A stretch of DNA of 64,000 nucleotides from Pleurocapsa minor HA4230-MV1 (GTDB taxonomy: Bacteria; Cyanobacteriota; Cyanobacteriia; Cyanobacteriales; Xenococcaceae): assembly GCA_019359095.1 (NCBI GenBank), contig JAHHHZ010000022.1, positions 1-64,000 of the forward strand, given 5' to 3'. The stretch's first letter is position 1. Each line of letters starts with the position of its first letter. A program made the position numbers and the translations under genes. Below are positions 61,245 through 64,000 of this stretch, piece after piece. Below the pieces are notes generated by a model that was not told the origin of the DNA, searched no databases, and saw only the letters and a program-made list of their open reading frames with translations.

Positions 61245-61979
61245 TCAGTACTTAACTAAAACTCCAGGCTGCTTTTGAATTGGTAAAACATCTAAAATAT
61301 CAGTCTGAGAACAGTAATCAAGATCTTCATCTCCATTAAGTTTTAATAGCCTTTGTCCATGGCTACACTGACGAAAAACATTTAAGAGATTGTCTTTCCA
61401 CTGTTCATAAAGAGCGATCGCACCAATCACCTCATCATTCCCAAATAGGTCGAGCAAAGACGTATCACTTTGCTGTAAAATCGACTGGGCGATCGCTCCT
61501 GCACAAGCTGTATCTTCTACGGAATAGTCTCCTTCCCAACCTGAACCGATAATCCACACGGTTTCTGGTTGAGTTTCTAGTAAATAATTAACTGCTGCTC
61601 GGCGATTGATCTGCGCTGCGGTGATTACTTGGGGTGAATGTTCGACTCGTTGCAGAGCGCGAGTCCCATTAGTTGTAGTTAGAAATAATCGTTTATCTTT
61701 GACTACGGAAGGTTTACAGGCGAGGGGAGAATTGCCCATCTCAAAGCCTTCTACCGTCATACCACCTCTTTCTCCTGCTCGCAAACGCTTATCCGCAGAC
61801 CACGATTCCGCTTGACGCATCAGTTCTTCTATGTTACTAAATGTTTGAACAGCCTCAGCGCCAGCATCAAGAGCAGTGGCAATGGTGGTGGTTGCTCTTA
61901 AAACGTCAATAACTACCGCACAATCAGGTAGTCTATCTGTCGGAGTTCTCTCAGGAGTATGATAAACAAATAATTTCAC
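61245..61979 (-). CDS. comB: ComB-family 2-phosphosulfolactate phosphatase
   Basis: This 244-residue protein begins with a segment typical of ComB ([20 protein letters not shown]). It includes [44 protein letters not shown], and [20 protein letters not shown]. ComB dephosphorylates 2-phosphosulfolactate in methanogen coenzyme M synthesis. Cyanobacteria carry homologues whose true role is unclear. It is a complete and normal-length member. No other com genes are nearby. Confidence 0.9.
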   Translation of the reverse strand: MKLFVYHTPERTPTDRLPDCAVVIDVLRATTTIATALDAGAEAVQTFSNIEELMRQAESWSADKRLRAGERGGMTVEGFEMGNSPLACKPSVVKDKRLFLTTTNGTRALQRVEHSPQVITAAQINRRAAVNYLLETQPETVWIIGSGWEGDYSVEDTACAGAIAQSILQQSDTSLLDLFGNDEVIGAIALYEQWKDNLLNVFRQCSHGQRLLKLNGDEDLDYCSQTDILDVLPIQKQPGVLVKY

Positions 61980-62171
61980 GCTGGCACAAGTAAATAATTA
62001 AATACAGTCAAATACAGTCATCAAAACTTACGCAATTATACGTTATTTATCTAACCTAGATATTATTTACCGCAAAGAAGAATAACTTTGCAGTCTAAAC
62101 ACTCAAAGTAATGCTTGTTACTCTCCTTTAAGTCTAATTTAGCAATCTCATTTACCCTCAGAAGCGAAATT

Positions 62172-63740
62172 ATGGAAAGCAGCGATTGTCACACCAACCC
62201 AAAACTGAGCTTGAGTTTACGCCAGTTATCGCGACTAAACCGATTGACTAATTTGCTCCTGATGGCATCGATTATTACTTTGTCCTGTAGTATTGTCCTG
62301 CAAGCCAATCCAATCATGGCACAAGAGATTGCTCAATCTCCTTCTTTAGATAAAAATAACAATACTATTTATGTCGATCCTCAAGGCGGTGATGATAATC
62401 GACTAGGTAAAAAAACATCTCCCCTGCAAACCATTACTCAAGCATTAAAAGTAGCTGCTGCTGGCAGTACGATTCAGTTAGCCAGTGGGACATATAGCGA
62501 AGCAACAGGAGAAACCTTTCCCCTGGTACTTGATAATCAGATTGTTCTCCAAGGCGATCCCCAAAATCAAGGATACAAAACAATTATTCAAGGAGATGGT
62601 TACTTCCTCAGTCCTACAGGTGCAGGACAAAATGTAGCGATCGCTGCACTCAAAGATGCAGGCGGAATCACTGGTATTACTGTCACCAACAATCACTCTA
62701 GGGGACACGGTATTTGGGTTGAATCTGCTAGTCCCCAAATAGTCAGCAATACCTTAACCCGCAATGGTAATACAGGCGTTTCTGTTAACGGTCAAAGTTC
62801 TCCATTAATCGAAAATAATTATTTTTACAACAATTTGGGTAACGGGTTACTAGTCTACGGTGATTCTCAACCTGAAGTAATTAAAAATACCTTTGAAGAA
62901 ACAGGGTTTGGTATTAGCTTAGTGCAACATGCTGCTGCTAAGATTAGCGAAAATCTCTTTGATGGCAATCGCATTGGGATTATTTTGGAAGGTAGTTCCC
63001 AAGGAATTTTGCGCCAGAACGAAATTATTAATTCTGGTGAAGCTGGCTTAATGGCGATCGCTGAATCTCGCGTCGATCTTGGCACTGATGATGAACCTGG
63101 TAACAATGTCTTTCGCAGCAATAGAAAGTTAGATATTCAAAACGCTACTAGTAGCGAAATTGTGGCAGTAGGCACAGAAGTTCAAGGAGAAACCCAAGGG
63201 GACATTAATTTTGTTCAAGGAACATCTGTTGTAAGTAATGTAAGTAACGATAATTCCTTGAAGGATTTAGCACCTTTACCTCCTCTACCTCCTCGCCGAG
63301 ATCTGCCACCGCCTGTAGCTCAACCTGCAACCCCCACATCAATAGAACCCGCGCCAGCCGATTTACCGGCACCGCCACCTGTAATAGCCAGCAGCACTAG
63401 TGACATTAATACAGATAACAATAATAAAGAGTTAGTATTTAGATCTTCCTCAGATTCTCTAGAAACTGCCGAGCCAGAAAATTCCCATGTCTTACCCGTA
63501 CCATCCCCACCGACTATTAGCAGCTCTTCTAGCACAGCTCAAGTTAAATACAAAGTCTTAGTAGAAGTCTTAGATGATGAAGAAGCAGATGAAGTGCGAT
63601 CGCTTTATCCTGAAGCTTTTGAAACCATTTTAGGCGGGGAATCTTGGCTACAGGTAGGTGCTTTTAGTAATCGGGATAAAGCCAAACGAGCAGAACAAAA
63701 CTTGGTCGATCTGGGTTTAGCAACTTATCTTTTAGAATAG
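62172..63740 (+). CDS. secreted beta-helix protein with SPOR-like C-terminus
   Basis: From ATG 62172 this is a 522-residue protein. A signal region (LTNLLLMASIITLSCSIVLQ) precedes a DUF1565-type domain (IYVDPQGGDDNRLGKKTSPL) and right-handed beta-helix repeats to about residue 340. A Pro-rich linker (PLPPLPPRRDLPPP) and a Ser/Thr-rich stretch follow. The last 70 residues (SWLQVGAFSNRDKAKRAEQN) are SPOR-like, a fold that binds denuded peptidoglycan. It probably sits in the periplasm or outer envelope. A TTG at 62115 would add 19 residues. Confidence 0.82.
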   Translation: MESSDCHTNPKLSLSLRQLSRLNRLTNLLLMASIITLSCSIVLQANPIMAQEIAQSPSLDKNNNTIYVDPQGGDDNRLGKKTSPLQTITQALKVAAAGSTIQLASGTYSEATGETFPLVLDNQIVLQGDPQNQGYKTIIQGDGYFLSPTGAGQNVAIAALKDAGGITGITVTNNHSRGHGIWVESASPQIVSNTLTRNGNTGVSVNGQSSPLIENNYFYNNLGNGLLVYGDSQPEVIKNTFEETGFGISLVQHAAAKISENLFDGNRIGIILEGSSQGILRQNEIINSGEAGLMAIAESRVDLGTDDEPGNNVFRSNRKLDIQNATSSEIVAVGTEVQGETQGDINFVQGTSVVSNVSNDNSLKDLAPLPPLPPRRDLPPPVAQPATPTSIEPAPADLPAPPPVIASSTSDINTDNNNKELVFRSSSDSLETAEPENSHVLPVPSPPTISSSSSTAQVKYKVLVEVLDDEEADEVRSLYPEAFETILGGESWLQVGAFSNRDKAKRAEQNLVDLGLATYLLE

Positions 63741-63807
63741 ATGTCTAAACAGAGGTAGATGCTTTGTCCTCATCAACTCTGATAATCAATTAATTACTGG
63801 AAAAACA

Positions 63808-64000
63808 ATGACCACAATTGTTAAGCACCGTCGCACAGGTAACGAATATATTTTGTTAGGCATTAATGGTGAGACAAACAAAGCTAATCCATCTCGCTTT
63901 ATTAGTGAGCTGTTTAATCAGGAAAAGTCAGAAGTATCTTGTTCAGCAACAGTTTGTGATGTTCAGGGCAATATTTTTCTTGCTTATATTGATGATCTGG
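63808..64000 (+). CDS. partial unknown protein
   Basis: This frame opens with ATG at 63808 after a 67-bp gap and runs off the right edge (64 codons seen). Visible residues include TTIVKHRRTGNEYILLG, then NPSRFISELFNQEK and VCDVQGNIFLAYIDDL. It resembles a small cyanobacterial family with a beta-rich fold. The family is not recognised. Confidence 0.55.
   Translation, partial: MTTIVKHRRTGNEYILLGINGETNKANPSRFISELFNQEKSEVSCSATVCDVQGNIFLAYIDDL

Overview
The window comes from a cyanobacterial chromosome. The evidence is a light-independent protochlorophyllide reductase pair (chlL-chlN), photosystem I subunit psaE, a phytol-kinase-type gene, several small families known only from cyanobacteria, and dense HIP1 palindromes (GCGATCGC). 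The moderately AT-rich sequence, the many 7-bp tandem arrays and the dispersed palindromic repeats suggest a repeat-rich unicellular or pleurocapsalean lineage. That placement is an inference. No rRNA, tRNA, CRISPR array or intact transposase gene was seen.

Layout. 0-6 kb: remnant brnT with intact brnA, then chlN and chlL on the minus strand, a small membrane ORF, a YhiN-like flavoprotein and a RelE/ParE-type toxin-antitoxin pair. 6-18 kb: DUF3288-like and membrane proteins, a Tat-exported beta-helix protein, a phasin-like/acidic protein pair, a DoxX gene joined to an NDH-2-like flavoprotein through a probable -1 frameshift, a geranylgeranyl-reductase-family enzyme, aroE, lpxD, a DUF1232-like membrane protein and a secreted pentapeptide protein. 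17-29 kb: glutamate dehydrogenase, MscS channel, phytol kinase, ybeY, dgkA, trpG/pabA, a Tat metallo-hydrolase, an ABC exporter, holA and a REC-GGDEF protein. 29-40 kb: SpkB-like kinase, an oxidative-stress group on the minus strand (catalase, ankyrin protein, AhpC/TSA-like protein), an Mqo-like flavoprotein, an ABC-D type transporter, a low-molecular-weight phosphatase and an SGNH protein. 40.7-45.3 kb: a three-gene cassette led by a dynamin-family GTPase, with a similar short motif at each edge. 45-58 kb: a frameshifted CDF transporter, psaE, ygfZ, ribBA, fabD, folP, a Rieske-FAD reductase next to a GMC oxidoreductase, an acetyltransferase, a DUF1349 protein and glgA. 59-64 kb: a VapBC-type pair, a GIY-YIG protein, comB, a beta-helix/SPOR protein and a partial gene.

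Most genes are housekeeping and unlinked in function. The coherent groups are chlLN (dark chlorophyll synthesis), catalase with its ankyrin partner, the Rieske-FAD/GMC pair, the three toxin-antitoxin loci and the dynamin cassette.

The repeat landscape is the most unusual part. A short palindromic element (core CCTAAAGGA...TTCGCGTCG) occurs at about nine sites. At least six copies are bounded by 7-8 bp direct repeats, and four of these sit inside 7-bp tandem arrays. A separate 113-134 bp inverted-repeat element occurs three times, and its internal heptamer array differs between copies. The strongest gene-level oddity is the A-AAA-AAG slippery heptamer at the DoxX stop codon, directly before an NDH-2-like reading frame that has no standard start.
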